This document shows, in pieces, positions 12,765 through 37,034 of a stretch of DNA of 64,000 nt (position 1 is the first letter of the stretch; each line of letters opens with the position of its first letter). The notes beneath the pieces were generated by a model that was not told the origin of the DNA, did no database searches, and was given only the letters and a program-made list of their open reading frames with translations. A program made the position numbers and the translations under genes. Source of the DNA: Rhynochetos jubatus (Eukaryota; Chordata; Aves; Eurypygiformes; Rhynochetidae); NCBI GenBank assembly GCA_027574665.1, contig CM050655.1:13387170-13451169 (forward strand). Reading direction: 5' to 3'.

Positions 12765-15330
12765 CCCTCCAACCTGTACATTTAGGTGAATTATTTGTTC
12801 CCTTCGAATTCGCTTTCCTCAGGGCAGCCAAGTGCCTAAGTATTTCTGGCACCAATGGAAATAATCATCTGCAGTATCCCACGTGGGAAGTACATTTACT
12901 CTCTAATGGGGAACTGAAACAAGATTGTCAACATTCTGACACAGAACAAATAGGAAACACTTCAAGGGAAATATTTACAAAAATAGCGTACAGAGAAGAC
13001 ATAAAAAGCTTTCATATAATGAACGAATACTTGAAAGTAATAATCTATTTCTCACCAGCATTCATGAGCAGGGAGTCAAAATCAGTTGTATTAGGAAACA
13101 CTTGTTAAGAATTTTTCATTGAGCTGCACTTAATGCAGGTAGTAGTGTATGGCAACCATAATTATGAACTTACAATGTATTTTATATGCAGAATCGATGT
13201 CCAGTAGCATAGGTGACCATAACTAACTATTAGTGAAATTTTTCCCAGGAATTAATGGTCAAAACAACATTGAGTCACGCTGGTCTAAAATACACAATAT
13301 TTTCTGCATCCACTGGTTATCTCAGCATCGCTTACTATCCCACTCACCTACTGTACAGCAGTGGTGTTGCAGGGCTTTTCAGGTTAGAAACTGGGCGCTT
13401 CACATCTCCCAGTTGAATACTGTTGCTGAAGATAGCTGATAAAAAGAAATTCCTAATTTAAGAAAGAATTAAAAAAAAACCCCAAACAAAAATCTTGATG
13501 CCTTGATTGCTCATGGCAAATAACGAATTCCCATTTAGAGACATAAATTAGAGGATAAGGACGGGACAAAACAGGTGCACCACAAGTGCTATTTTTCTCT
13601 CCTTTTTTCCATACATCTCTCAATAGAAAAATAAGCCCATATAATGGGCTTAATTTTTACTGCCATTTACGTATGCATTCTGACAGTTGTGTCACGCCAG
13701 TGAAGATCAACATTATATCACCACTGAACCCCTTCTGTAGACATAGCTATGTCTGTTGACTGTATATAAGCATTACACAACGTGGAAAATGTTTGTACAA
13801 AGAAAAAGTCACTCTGCTTAGTGCTTGTCCAAAACCAGGACAGGATCAAGTATGATATCCAACAGTGAAGGTGTTTAAATTCCAACACAGCACTTTATAT
13901 CCCACTTCTTGTAAAAAGAAAATCTGTGTTTGGGTTTTGGCAGTCTGACTCTTTTGTTTCTGAAATCACAGACTTTAATGGAAACATAAAGTCGACACAC
14001 AAAACAACATCTGAAAACAGCTAAATTGGATTGTAAGTGACAGGAGCAAGCTTTGGTAGAACTGGATTATTTAGAGTAACCATCACAACGCTAACTATGA
14101 GTCACTCGGGATTTACGTCCCAACATTTGCAGCTAACAAAAAGTTATCTTTAACCGTATTAGATTACAAATAAAGAGAAAAGTAGTGCTGATCATTTACT
14201 CTCCCACACAGAACAAAACCCACAGTCCGATCGTTCTCCCAAATATCAAGTCAGTGTTTTAAGCACAACATTTTTATATTTCACCTTAAGAAATTCCAAT
14301 GACATTTTCCTTGTATAGTTTCATTAACAGTAGAGTTTTAGACCAATTTTGCTGTGCAAGTGTTGTGTACGCATGACCTTCAAGGTAATAGGTTTACTTG
14401 GAGTTATATCGTGGCAGTGTCCTGTGCATGGCAGTGTATCCGATTTGGATCTCAGAGGAGGACTCCAACACACTGAACATGACTGCAAACAAAATCCCTT
14501 TACTTGAATTCCATCTAAAAATCCTGTACAGTCTATTTTGAACTCATAAGAGGAATTATGATTGCACAAGATTGTACTTTTTAACATTAGTAAGATGTAG
14601 GTGATGGAAAGTAAATTGTGTCAGATGAACACTCTCGATTGCCATCAGTCTATGCAGCCTCTCATATCAAATTTAACTCCATTGTGCTAAAGGTAAGAGA
14701 AGTTGAGACTAATAAAACAAACTCACTTCTCATTAAGACAAGACAATACATTTTACAAGACTTCAAATGTTGAATCTCAAGTCCTCTGTTGAGTTACTTA
14801 ACGTTTGCATCCAACCAAGATGCGGGCTTCGTTAGTGCCAACATTATCATAACACTTCTGATTTGATAGCAAGCTCAGTCATGTGGGAGCCTTTCCCCCC
14901 TCCCATCCATATATTGTTTGTGCTTCCTACATAGATCAAGTAGTTGTATGTGGACAGCCACTATAAAAGTAGCAGTTCAAGTACATCTTCCCATCCAAGA
15001 AAGCTGTAACATAGGATGGTTAGTCTAAAAACCAGTGAGAATGAAGCACGAGGCCATTTGCATTAAGAAGTTGCCACACGGAACCATATGCAAAATGGCA
15101 AACTAGAATGAAGTACTGGAACTACAACTCTTATCCAGCTTGATATGTTTTCTGAAAGGGGAAATCACCAATTATAGTCTTCAGCATGAAACACACTTTA
15201 GAAACTTCCAATAAAAGGGTTTGCCAATTTAAAAGTTAGTTGTTGGTCGTACAAAGAACGAGCCAATGGACTTGTCATTCTTTGCATGTCTCTTCCCCTC
15301 AGGAGTCCATTACCTTTCACAAAGAAAATT
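12765..15330 (-). other. RET: Probable RET51 3' untranslated region (rest of exon 20)
   Basis: This stretch follows the RET51 stop codon at 15331-15333 with no splice signal or other gene apparent before the candidate poly(A) signals at 13974 (ATTAAA) and 12759 (AATAAA). It is AT-rich, with no interspersed repeat that I recognise. The left limit is inferred. Confidence 0.5.
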
Positions 15331-15488
15331 TTAGCTATCAAACTTGTCCATAAATTTTGCCGCTGAGTGTGAAACCATCCAGTTAGCATATACACTATCA
15401 TTTGCATATCTTGAAAACACAGAGTTAGTGCCATCGAATCTTGTGAGTGGGACGGGGCTCTCCTCAGGCCAGTTCGGGTATGACATGC
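15331..15488 (-). CDS. RET: RET exon 20 (RET51-specific C-terminus)
   Basis: This exon encodes the 51-residue tail unique to the long RET51 isoform and ends with TAA at 15331-15333. The acceptor (TTTTTAG at 15489-15495) joins in frame to exon 19: G from exon 19 plus GC makes the glycine before the MSYPNW segment. The tail contains NDSVYANW, which includes the YxNx Grb2-binding site equivalent to human Tyr1096, and ends MDKFDS. In human RET this docking site gives RET51 signalling and trafficking properties different from RET9. The open frame runs on 5' into intron, so the splice site and homology decide the start of the exon. Confidence 0.96.
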
Positions 15489-17161
15489 CTAAAAATGAAA
15501 ACAGATAATTTTTTCTGCACTGAAGAACCATAACTTCATGTGCAGACAGTAAGGCCCTTGGCAAAACTCCCTTCAATATTTTAAGCCAGTCCACTGGATT
15601 TTGTCCCAAATCAATTCATGTAAATGATGTTTTGAAATCCCTGAAGCACAGATTCAGATGTAGGCAAAGCCCCAGAAAAAATAAAGTGCTTACTTGATAA
15701 AAAATTGTGTGCGTGCACACACACGTGCATAATAAAAAGCTAATTTCTCTTCTGATGAGTCTCCAACTTTCCGTAATTTTCTTTTTTAACAATCATGTAA
15801 CAATATATTGCTTTGCAAGAGGAAGTTCTTGCTGTACAGGAAGTGCTCCAAGAATTAATAAACCTATTTGGGACAGGATCCAAAGTCCATTGCAATGACT
15901 GAGAGTATTTCCGTTTTGTTAAATGGGTGCCTTTCCTTTGGCTTCAGGGAGGTTTTGGGGACACTCTCACACTCTTACCAGGGATCCCCTGCTTAATTTT
16001 AGGAAATCCCAGGAGCACCGCTGCGTCAAGTCCAACAAAGTCCTGAGCACTCTTGTCTTGATTCAGCGTTTAATCGTGTATTTCGGGCACGTAATTACTT
16101 ACACTGAGTCCAATAACTGCTTCTCAGTTTAGGCACAAGGGATCACCAAAATGGAAGCAGAGTGCTTAGCACCATGTTGATCCAGCTGTGCAAGCAGAGA
16201 ACCATACCGGGGGTCAAGATTTTCAAAACCAGAAACCTTTTTTGATTGCTGGTTTTGCTGCTCATTAAGCATTCAGCATCTGCCATCAAACTCGGTGGCA
16301 ACTTTTTCTGTTACTGCATTCTTTTAACAATCTGGCCACTCAGTGCCCCAAAGTGAACGTGAGTTGGGGGAACCTATTACAGAAAATTACAGCTAGAATA
16401 TAGATCAAAAATAGACCCAAAGCCATGTATTAATGGCAACTTTTAAGCAAAAAGATCCAACTTTTCAAAAGTCATACTGCTTGAAGAATGAAAAAAATAG
16501 CTGTGATGTTAGTGAATATCTAAAAACATGTAGGATATTTAATCAGGAGACAAAATATAGGAGTTTTGGCAAGAACCGTTTTTACTGTCCATCTCACCAT
16601 CACAATATGAAAGCATATGTTCTTTTTAAAAACACTTGCTACATCATTCAATCAAGGTTTAGTACTGACATTTTCATAAAATCAAAGGACGTGAAAACAG
16701 CTGAATGTATTTTCAAAATGCCCATTGTTAGTTCAATTTGCAAAGGACTTTACATGTTGATTTAGTCTGCTTATAATACTTATATACAGTATTTCCACCT
16801 TCTGTATATAATACTCTGATTTCCTTCTATGATACATTAAATAGCCATTTCAGCTTATGGATCCAGAATGCATTAACAGCAGCTGAAATTTAGAAATCCA
16901 CCTTGATAAACAAAAAATGTTGCAGATGGGTTCTATCATCGAGCTACAGCAAAAAATAGTATTTTTAAAAAAAAGTCTATTGCTTAAATTAGAAGTGCAG
17001 AATCTAACATACTTTAAATGTTCCTAGCCTCCCCAACAGGGTAGTTGAATTAGATACTCATTAGCATTTTATATTTCCCCTGAGAATACTTCCCTGATCT
17101 TTTTTTCTTTTACTGTATGATATCTTGTCATTTTACTTATTTTCACATCCTTTTAAAAACA
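15489..17161 (-). other. RET: RET intron 19, distal part
   Basis: This is the intron between exon 19 and the RET51 exon 20, starting formally at 17396. It is AT-rich with no recognisable gene. A 110-codon plus-strand frame at 16433-16765 has no domain features and is most likely chance. A short alternating CA/CG stretch sits near 15708-15728. Confidence 0.7.
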
Positions 17162-17167
17162 TTTATT
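17162..17167 (-). terminator. RET: Candidate poly(A) signal of the RET9 transcript
   Basis: TTTATT on the plus strand is AATAAA on the RET strand, about 200 bases after the RET9 stop at 17365-17367. Human RET9 is made by reading through the exon 19 donor and polyadenylating inside intron 19, and this signal is well placed for that. Use is not proven. Confidence 0.45.
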
Positions 17168-17364
17168 TTAAACACAGCTGCAAAATGACTAAAGGATGAT
17201 CCTGATGCAAACTTTGACATTTATCAAAAGAAAAAAGAAACAAACCAAAAAAACCCAAAAGAAGCTTCCATTCAAATTTTGATTGGCTTCATTCAGACAA
17301 GAAACACTGTAATGGGGTTACAGAGCCTGAGAACAGTGCAGAAGAAATTTTTTTTTTGGTGCTG

Positions 17365-17544
<180 letters not shown>

Positions 17545-19192
17545 CTAAAAAGTGAACACAGAAAAAACTGGGTTAGCATACGCAGAAGTGTTGTTGGTTG
17601 GGTGTAAGGGCTAAATGTGCATCTGGCTTCTTTAAAACAAGTAACTACGTACCTCACTGCATTTGTCTTTTGATAGTTTCCCTAGCACCTGCATAGGCTC
17701 TCCTTTTCCGCAACCATAGCATCTTTGGAAGTATCTGATTACCAGAACACTAGACATGCTAAAGACACATAAATACTTCCCTTTCTTAATTCTGCATGTG
17801 AGTAAGATAACCAAGATAAAGGACTGTGTTGACTGATTTGTTTCACATTCAGGTTCTGTTATGCCTTATATATATATATGTATGCCTGAAAGATGTAAAT
17901 ATGCATGCTTTAAGGAGAAGGTACTCAGATCGCATAATTTTACAAAAGTTATTACATAATCGTGTATAAAACTAGGTGTGTAAATATTGCAAAATAAAGC
18001 TTTTGCTGCTGCTGTTCCAAAACCCAGTGTTTAGGTCAATCATAAGACTTCATGGGTTTTCATCTCTGCTGCCGTATTGCTTTGATGCAAAAAACAAACG
18101 TGAAGTGTTTTCAACTAATCTAAAATATATTTTTTCCTTGCAAGGTGGCCTTTCCTTTGAAGATTTACTGAAATTTCATTTTAAAAAGATAAAGTTACCC
18201 AATTTTATAAATTGAAACATCTTCAGAATTATTGACTCAGAAAAGCAAGAAGAACAATTACTAATTTGTCGGGCTCTACTTTGGTTGGGCTTTGGTTTTT
18301 AATATCGTGAACATTTCAGAAAACTTGCCAGCAGCCTCTGTCATTCAAGTCTGTCACTGGACATCGAGATCATTTGCGGACCGATACTCAGCAGCTGTGA
18401 GTACAGTTGGCAAGACAGTGTGATTTAATGTACAGCCTAGCCCTTTCACTTTGCCTTTTTTAATTTAGAACTTATTTTTACATTCACATTCTGAACAAAA
18501 TCATTCCCATTTATTAGTCCTTCTTGCACCCATTTTAAATGCCATCACATTCTCAAATCTGATAAAGGTCACTATTTCCTCTGTTTTTCACTTCTAACGG
18601 CCACCCTTCCCATCACCAGTGGGTTTAAAAAAAAAAAAAGTTGTGTGTTTACATGTAAGTATGTATGTATACGTTTCACCAATATATGCGACTTGGACTT
18701 TAGTTTTAGACCTCAGCAGCCATTCTTTCAAAGAAAGTCTATTCAGGTTTGTAATAGTTTTGAAGTAACTCAGAATGGTGGGATCATACAGGTTTTTTAC
18801 CTCTGTTACTGTCATCGTATAACTAAATAGGAAATACGGCATTCTTCTAGTTCTAGGCTTCCTAGGGTTATTTATTTAGGAGTGTAATTTAAGCATAACT
18901 TTTCACACTTAGTTTGGGGTGGGTTTTCTTTAATTTTATTTAAGGTAGCTAGACAGACTCAGGATAACTCATCTGCATTTAGGGTTGAAGTCAGCAAAGC
19001 CACTACCTGTATGAAGTAGCACTGCTTTCAAAAAGCTAGATCATTCAGAAGAAACTAGTTATTTAAATACTTCAAAACCTGATGAAAAGTAAACTACTTA
19101 TATGTAAAAAAAATAAATAAATCATTATTTCCGCATATTCAAACTCAGCTGGTCATGAAAACTTTCAAGAACTCATGCTTTCCCACACTCAC
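17545..19192 (-). other. RET: RET intron 18
   Basis: This intron of about 1.65 kb separates two exons of the kinase end and tail. It contains a short TA repeat at 17867-17879 and T or A runs near 18628-18640, and nothing gene-like. Confidence 0.85.
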
Positions 19193-19292
19193 CCTACTCT
19201 TCACCATCATTTTCTCTAGTTCCTTGCTGATCTCAGCAAACGTTGGTCTTTTATCAGGTTCTTGCTTCCAGCAGCGCAACATCAGGTTGTAC
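19193..19292 (-). CDS. RET: RET exon 18 (kinase C-lobe end)
   Basis: This 100-base exon, equal in length to human, encodes [20 protein letters not shown] and the following [13 protein letters not shown] segment. It includes the CWxxxPxxRPxF motif (subdomain XI) that closes tyrosine kinase domains; the arginine pairs with the conserved APE-region glutamate. The acceptor is CACAG at 19293-19294 and the donor AGG then GTGAGT at 19187-19192. Phase passes from 2 to 0. Confidence 0.97.
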
Positions 19293-25242
<5,950 letters not shown>

Positions 25243-25313
25243 ACATCGCTTTGTGTTGTATAGATATGATCAAATAGGGACTCTATGGCCATCCATTTAA
25301 CAGGTATCCGACC
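25243..25313 (-). CDS. RET: RET exon 16 (activation-loop end, Met918 region)
   Basis: This 71-base exon, identical in length to human, encodes GRIPVKWMAIESLFDHIYTT and the QSDV that follows. The methionine codon at 25290-25292 is the equivalent of human Met918, the residue changed in most MEN2B cases, and it is the normal residue here. The segment is the P+1 loop and the APE-equivalent part of the kinase. Its acceptor is preceded by an unusually long pyrimidine tract, described separately. The donor is GTAAGT at 25237-25242 and the exon ends in phase 2. Confidence 0.98.
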
Positions 25314-25365
25314 CTATGAGGGGGGAAAAAAAAAACAAACCAACAACAAACAAACAACAATGCAA
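25314..25365 (-). promoter_or_regulatory. RET: Long T/G- and C-rich tract before the exon 16 acceptor
   Basis: On the RET strand the sequence before the CATAG acceptor is a run of TTG/TTTG units, then ten Ts and six Cs. It forms an extended polypyrimidine tract reaching about 50 bases into the intron. On the plus strand it appears as a run of G, a run of A, and CAA/CAAA units at 25321-25360. It could be a simple-sequence expansion that coincides with the splice acceptor tract. Confidence 0.7.
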
Positions 25366-27506
25366 TTACTGGTCGAAAATCAAGTTTCCAAGTGGAAATC
25401 CAAGATATTTATCTTCAGAACTGTAACAGATACTCTATCCATACTCTAATGTTTTCCAAAGGGCTGAATGTTTTGGCATTTCATAAGAAAAACAGTGAGA
25501 ACAACTGCAAGAACTTTTAAAACCACTCATTCATTTCATTCCACACATTAAGTAACCTAATTATATACAATAAAGTGTTGTGTCTTTCTTTTTCCAGATG
25601 GCCACCAGTTTGAGTCAGATAAACCCAACTCTCCCCTTAACAAAGCGCTTCATCCAAAGAGCTATATCCTTCAAACGTGAATATGTGTCTTCTAACAGGA
25701 TATACACCCTTGCTTTGGGAAATCTCCCAATGCAAAAGTGATGGGGAATGACGATTAAAGAGGAAGAACTAGCTCATTTGTATCAGGGATGATGCATAAA
25801 TGTCAGCACCTAGATGTTAAGATACCTCTGGTTTCAGAACTGTACCTGGACAGCCACATTCAGTTACTGGATACTAAACTGAGTCTACAGGTTGCTACTT
25901 TCCATTGGCAGAAATTCACTGATAAAATTTGAGATTTTCATGAATATCTGGGGCAGATTTCTAGCTTTGCTAGATTTCCAGGATGTTTCATAACCTTCAC
26001 AGAATCACTAGCACTCATACGCCTTACTTCTTGTTCTCATGAAATGCAGATATATATATGCAACAACTGTTTTAGTAGGATTTGAAACTTATCCGTCTTC
26101 CTTCCTCTCAAATTAGTCTTTTCCCTGTTTCCCTGGGCAAGCAGACAGATGCTTGTTAGGCTCTGAAGCACACTATAGCAATGAGCGTCTCCAAAGCCAA
26201 GAAAAAATCCGTTCAGTTCATCAACACCCCGGCAAATAAAATGAAACTGCCTTTATGCAAATGCCTCATTCTTAAAACACAGAGCAACTGATGTAGATCA
26301 ATGTAAAACACCTACATGAGAAGATAGCTAAATGAATGTGGCAACGCCCTTTTATATATGCTCATGTCTTCCAAAAGGTGGGGTTTTTTAACTTCAAAAC
26401 TTATTTTGACTTATGAAACATTCACACAAACTGGCCTGAAAAAAACAGGCAAAGCTATACTGAAAATGCACAGTATTTATGGAAATCTTTCCATAAAATT
26501 CTAAAATTTTCACACGCAAAAAAACCTGTTGGCAACTCTTTCATATTAAGTCAGAGAGGGAGCTGAACCAACACTCCTCATCAATGAGTCAACAAAAGTA
26601 GTGTCAGTGAACGGCACAGTCCGGCCTGGGACTGACTTGTAAAAGTTCTGCTGATGTCAGCGACGGATGCCAACAGGCAGAAAGCAGGATTTGGCTTGCT
26701 GTATGACAGTATTTTTTTACATGAATAAATCATTGACAAGCCTTAACTTATCTAGTCTCAGAGTTACTATCTTCAAGGGTTTCTTCTCAGGGAAGTAGTG
26801 CCATGACCCAACAGCTCGTCTTTCTATCAGATCTCCGTCGCACAGCCCTACAGGTGAAGCGTTACCCTGTGCTGATCCTGCCGTGAGCGCTGCAAGCAGA
26901 CAGAACTCTGCCTAGGCACTGACAATGATTTACTGTGGCAGGCAGAATAGAATGGCTTCAAATAACCTCTGGCAGGTAGCATTAGCACCTAGTCTAACCC
27001 GACCTCTGATGTACCAGTTTGATTAAGACTTGGTATTTTTAATGCATTCAGAAGTATTTGTAGGAGGCCCTTGCTTCAGATCTTCTACACAGATGTCATA
27101 ACTCCTGAAATTAGGATCTTGATAGAAATTGCCTGCATTTTTTTTAGACTCCTTGGGATTTTTTTATATTTTTAATTATAAATAAGAAGAGACAGAGAAA
27201 AATGATGGCCGTTTTGTGTTTTCAAGCAGTGTGATGAGGAACTGGATAAATGAGAGGGCCCACCTCATTTAAAAATGGGCTGCCCTCTACCTGTAAAAAG
27301 GTTAATAGCTGAAAGCTCCTGCAATGAAATTAGGTATCATTCTTCCGTATTTACATTAACAGAACACGTGCTGTTTTTAAGAATCCTGTGTGAACTCTCT
27401 AGCCTTAACAGAAAGAAATAAATTATTACAGACTATTTGTCACATCGCTTTTAAAAAACAGCAGACTTAATCCTACTCTTTACACATTGTTTTGCAACTT
27501 TTCACA

Positions 27507-27905
27507 GGATCACAGAACCGCTGGGGTGGGCAGGGACCTCACCCCTCTGCTCAGAGCAGGGTCAGCCACAGCAGGTTTCTTGAGACCATTTCCAGCCTGA
27601 CTCTGAATATGTCCCGGGACAAAGATTCTTTGGGCAGCCTGTCTCAGTGTTCGATCACTGTTACAGTTAAAAAGGCTTTTTCCTTTTTATAAAATGGATT
27701 TTCTCATATTTAAAATAGTGCCCATTGCCTCTTGTCCTGCCACACTGAGAAGAGCCTGGCTCCTTTGGCTTTATTCCCTCCCATCAGGTATTTATACACA
27801 TCAGTAAGATCCCCCCGAGCCCTCTTTTCTCCAGGCTAAACAAATCCAGCTCTATCAGCCTCTCCTTGCATGTCAGATGTTCCAAGGCCTTAATCACCAT
27901 AGTGA
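27507..27905 (-). mobile_element. CR1 LINE fragment in RET intron 15
   Basis: The plus strand shows the reverse complement of a CR1 3' region: atcacagaaccgctggggtg at the left, 'gcccattgcctcttgtcctg' and 'cccgagccctcttttctcca' in the middle, then 'ctctatcagcctctcc'. About 400 bases are retained, more than in the other CR1 pieces here, but it is diverged and 5'-truncated. It lies in the same orientation as RET. Confidence 0.93.
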
Positions 27906-28182
27906 TCCTTCTTTTACTTTTATTAACTTTCACATATTAGAAATACATATGTTTTATTGATGAGTCAAAAAAAAAAAAAAGAGATGGAGGAGATAATGGT
28001 GACAGATTTTTTTTTTTACACATATATATAGATTTCCATCCCAGTGATTAAGCTCATCATTTTGCTTCATCTTTATTTTTATTTCTTTAAAATATCAAAT
28101 TATTTTCAGTTAATTAAAAAAATAGCTATTATCATTTTATTCTATGCTCAGGTCCTGCAGTATAAATTTACTCTCTTGATTA

Positions 28183-28452
<270 letters not shown>

Positions 28453-28667
28453 CTTCATTTCTGCAAGGTACTGCATTCCTCGTGATATCTGCCATGCAAA
28501 CGAAATCAGATCGCCCATTGTTAAGGCTCTCTCATCAGGGTTATCCAAATAACTCGAATTTCTGTTGCCATCACTACCCACGTAGCTTGGTCCTACTTTT
28601 CGACTTTCCCTGAGAAAACTGCGCAAGGAGCCGTATTTAGCGTATTCGACAATTAAATACAGCGGGC
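28453..28667 (-). CDS. RET: RET exon 14 (hinge, kinase insert, helix E)
   Basis: This 215-base exon, identical in length to human, encodes [20 protein letters not shown], a serine- and glycine-rich kinase insert ([20 protein letters not shown]), and the helix before the catalytic loop ([17 protein letters not shown]). The valine in LIVEYA is the gatekeeper, equal to human Val804, which controls inhibitor access. The insert holds two tyrosines. The acceptor is TTTCAG at 28668-28669, the donor AAG then GTAGGG. It starts in phase 1 and ends in phase 0. Confidence 0.98.
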
Positions 28668-34597
<5,930 letters not shown>

Positions 34598-34854
34598 TGG
34601 TATTTTAAAGGTGTCTACAGACACCTGGTTCTCCATGGAATCTAAGGAAGGCCGGCGGACATTAGTGGAAGAATAACTGATGGGGTAGGACTGGGCTGGG
34701 CGCCGGAATGTCATTTCTGCAGAGGCAATAGGTGGCTTTGGAGAATTCTTGTGATACCGATGGATGAAATAGGAAGAAAGGAGCACAGAGATGATGAAGG
34801 ACAGCAGCACTGCCCCTGCTATCACAGTCTTGCACACTTCATCACACAGTTGCT
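34598..34854 (-). CDS. RET: RET exon 11 (juxtamembrane cysteines, transmembrane helix)
   Basis: This 257-base exon, identical to human, begins with EQLCDEVCK, where the two cysteines (codons at 34844-34846 and 34832-34834) equal human Cys630 and Cys634, the main MEN2A positions. A membrane span follows ([20 protein letters not shown]), then a basic stop-transfer stretch (HRYHKNS) and the intracellular juxtamembrane part. That part includes RRPSLDS, the PKA-type serine equal to human Ser696, and a tyrosine in PISYSS equal to Tyr687. Acceptor CCACAG at 34855-34860, donor CCA then GTAAGT. It starts in phase 1 and ends in phase 0. Confidence 0.98.
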
Positions 34855-36365
34855 CTGTGGACCAAGAAGAGCTTCTTAGAACTTGGCTTTTTGTCATCTA
34901 CTTCTGATTTGGCAGTGCACATCACACACACACAGAGGTGTGACAGAAACTGAACTCAAAATAATTTTTTAAAAACCTAGAGGAAAACCTAAGAGCTAAT
35001 TCCCACTGCACCTACCAATTCTTTTTTTAGTTTGGACACCAGCAGGTAATGGTTTGCCTAACTACCTATGTAAATGTAAGGATAAATAGCTTGACCCCAT
35101 ATTCCTTATCTTTATCAATGTAAGCTATTCCTGATTCTCTTCTTTAAGATCCAGCCTACTGTATGTTGATCTTCTACTACCACTTCTCCCTCTGTAGACC
35201 CATGACTGAATTTTGCTTGTGGACAACAGTTTATGTTATAGCCACTCAACCCATCCAATAAAATCTTCTTCAAATGTGAATTTAATTATGTCAACTGTTT
35301 GCCATTAAAGGGCATAACTCCTGAACTTTTTAGATTATAACAAGACTTAGAATATTTCTGCTTTATATTTAACAGAATTATTTCTGACAACATTGCCTAA
35401 TGCTGCAGCTGCTTCTAAAGTAACATGCAGTTTTCCTCCCCATTTACTACTTCCCTTTTTGGCAGAAGCACTTTTAGTGTCTTTGGGAACTGTTTCTTTA
35501 AGCTTATGCGCCCCTAGACAGCATTCCTATGGAGTCTCTTCCTGAAGAAACCAAGATCCAAAGTACAGTACTTGCGCTGTAATATATAATATTATATTAT
35601 ATCGTATTATATATATAATATTATATTATATTATATTATAATATTATATTTCCAAAATTAAAAAAAAAAAAAAAAGGCAAAAGCAAGCAGCTTTACGCTG
35701 CCTCTTTTTCTTCTTATGACTATGAAAAATTTACTTGAAAGAGTAAAGTGAGATATATTGCAAACAACTCAGTTTTAAAGCTGGAAAATATTTCGTGTTG
35801 TATTTATTATTAGCAATAATACAAATTATGTTTTAAAAAAACCCAACACACAAGCAGTATTTAATTCCCATCAATCTTTTCCAAACACCTGTCTAGAGCT
35901 TTTCTGTTTAAACAAAGGTCAGTGAAAAAAGTAAGCCACTCCTCCTAACACCATGCATGCTGGCTGCCTCTGACATTCTGAAGCCGAGATATTCAGAAAT
36001 GATTACTTCAAAGTGATAGAAGTGGTTATTCAAATTTTCCTAGCTGTCTTTGCAAATATCAGGTGAGTCTCACTGAAATGCAAATGCTGCTGAAAATTGA
36101 AGGACAACCAACCTGTTTGTCATGTAGTAATGAATAAAAGAGAATTTTCACCTAACAATAGAAATAATTCCCCTCTGGAGATTTTTCAGGCTCCATAGAA
36201 GAAGTCAAGGTGCCAGTTCTTAATTAATTTTATTTTAGCAGTCTCTGACCAAAAGACATAGCATATTAACATGCCCAGAAGCTTATATTGTTGTATATAT
36301 ACAGATGGTAGATATAAACAGAGAAAAAAATTAGTATGAGAAGAGCAGATAATGTTTAGACTTAC
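34855..36365 (-). other. RET: RET intron 10
   Basis: This 1.5 kb intron holds a short CA repeat near 34920-34934 and the AT palindromic satellite plus A run at 35581-35675. No gene-like content. Confidence 0.85.
35581..35675. repeat. AT-only satellite with adjoining A run
   Basis: Seventy bases made almost only of A and T (one C and one G), built of ATATTATA-type units that are self-complementary. A run of 16 A follows at 35660-35675. The self-complementary units could extrude as a cruciform. It is likely unstable in length. Confidence 0.9.
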
Positions 36366-36485
36366 CCTTGATATCATCTTTCTCACAATAACAGTTCTGT
36401 CTTGGGAAGCAGTAACAAATCCCATGTCCTGACTTAATTCCAAGATTTCCAGTGCCTTTCCCATGACCACCAATAATGTCTCCAC
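36366..36485 (-). CDS. RET: RET exon 10 (membrane-proximal cysteine-rich end)
   Basis: This 120-base exon, equal to human, encodes GDIIGGHGKGTGNLGIKSGH and GICYCFPRQNCYCEKDDIK. The four cysteines of ICYCFPRQNCYC match human Cys609, Cys611, Cys618 and Cys620, whose loss frees a partner cysteine and causes MEN2A, FMTC or Hirschsprung disease in people. Acceptor ATTAG at 36486-36487, donor AAGG then GTAAGT. Phase 1 on both sides. The glycine-rich front part is diverged from human. Confidence 0.96.
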
Positions 36486-37034
36486 CTAATCAAATACAGA
36501 CACAAGCTAAGAATCTCACACGTAGTTAAAGAAAAAAAAAATGCTCCAAGTTTTCCATCGGATTATCCTAGTATGTATGTGAAATTTGTCAGGGCAGTAC
36601 AGTGCAGCAATAAAGACTTGGATTCCTGAGAATTAGGGTAGAATCTAAATTCTGAAATTTCTGAGATCCTGAAATGAGATGATCTTGGACTGCTGGAACA
36701 TTAAACCCTGATTAGCAGTTATTCGCATTATGGAAGGCTCTGGATTCAAATTTATCTGTAATGAAAATATAATGGCTCTATTTGCATTGCATAGTTGGGA
36801 TACTTACCCAGTTTCACATACCCCTTAAAACCTTGTATATAATCCTATTATTTAATGCCAAACATCTACCTCAATCGTCCCTCGGCTGTCCTGACTGTTA
36901 CCTCATAAAGCATTAGAGTTCTGTATCAATGAGGTCTTCTTACATTTTCAAGTTCTCCCTAAAATGTCTCACCTAGTCTACTTATCAGTTTCTCTCTGCC
37001 ACATATTTTTTTTTATGCATGAGATGAGGTACAG

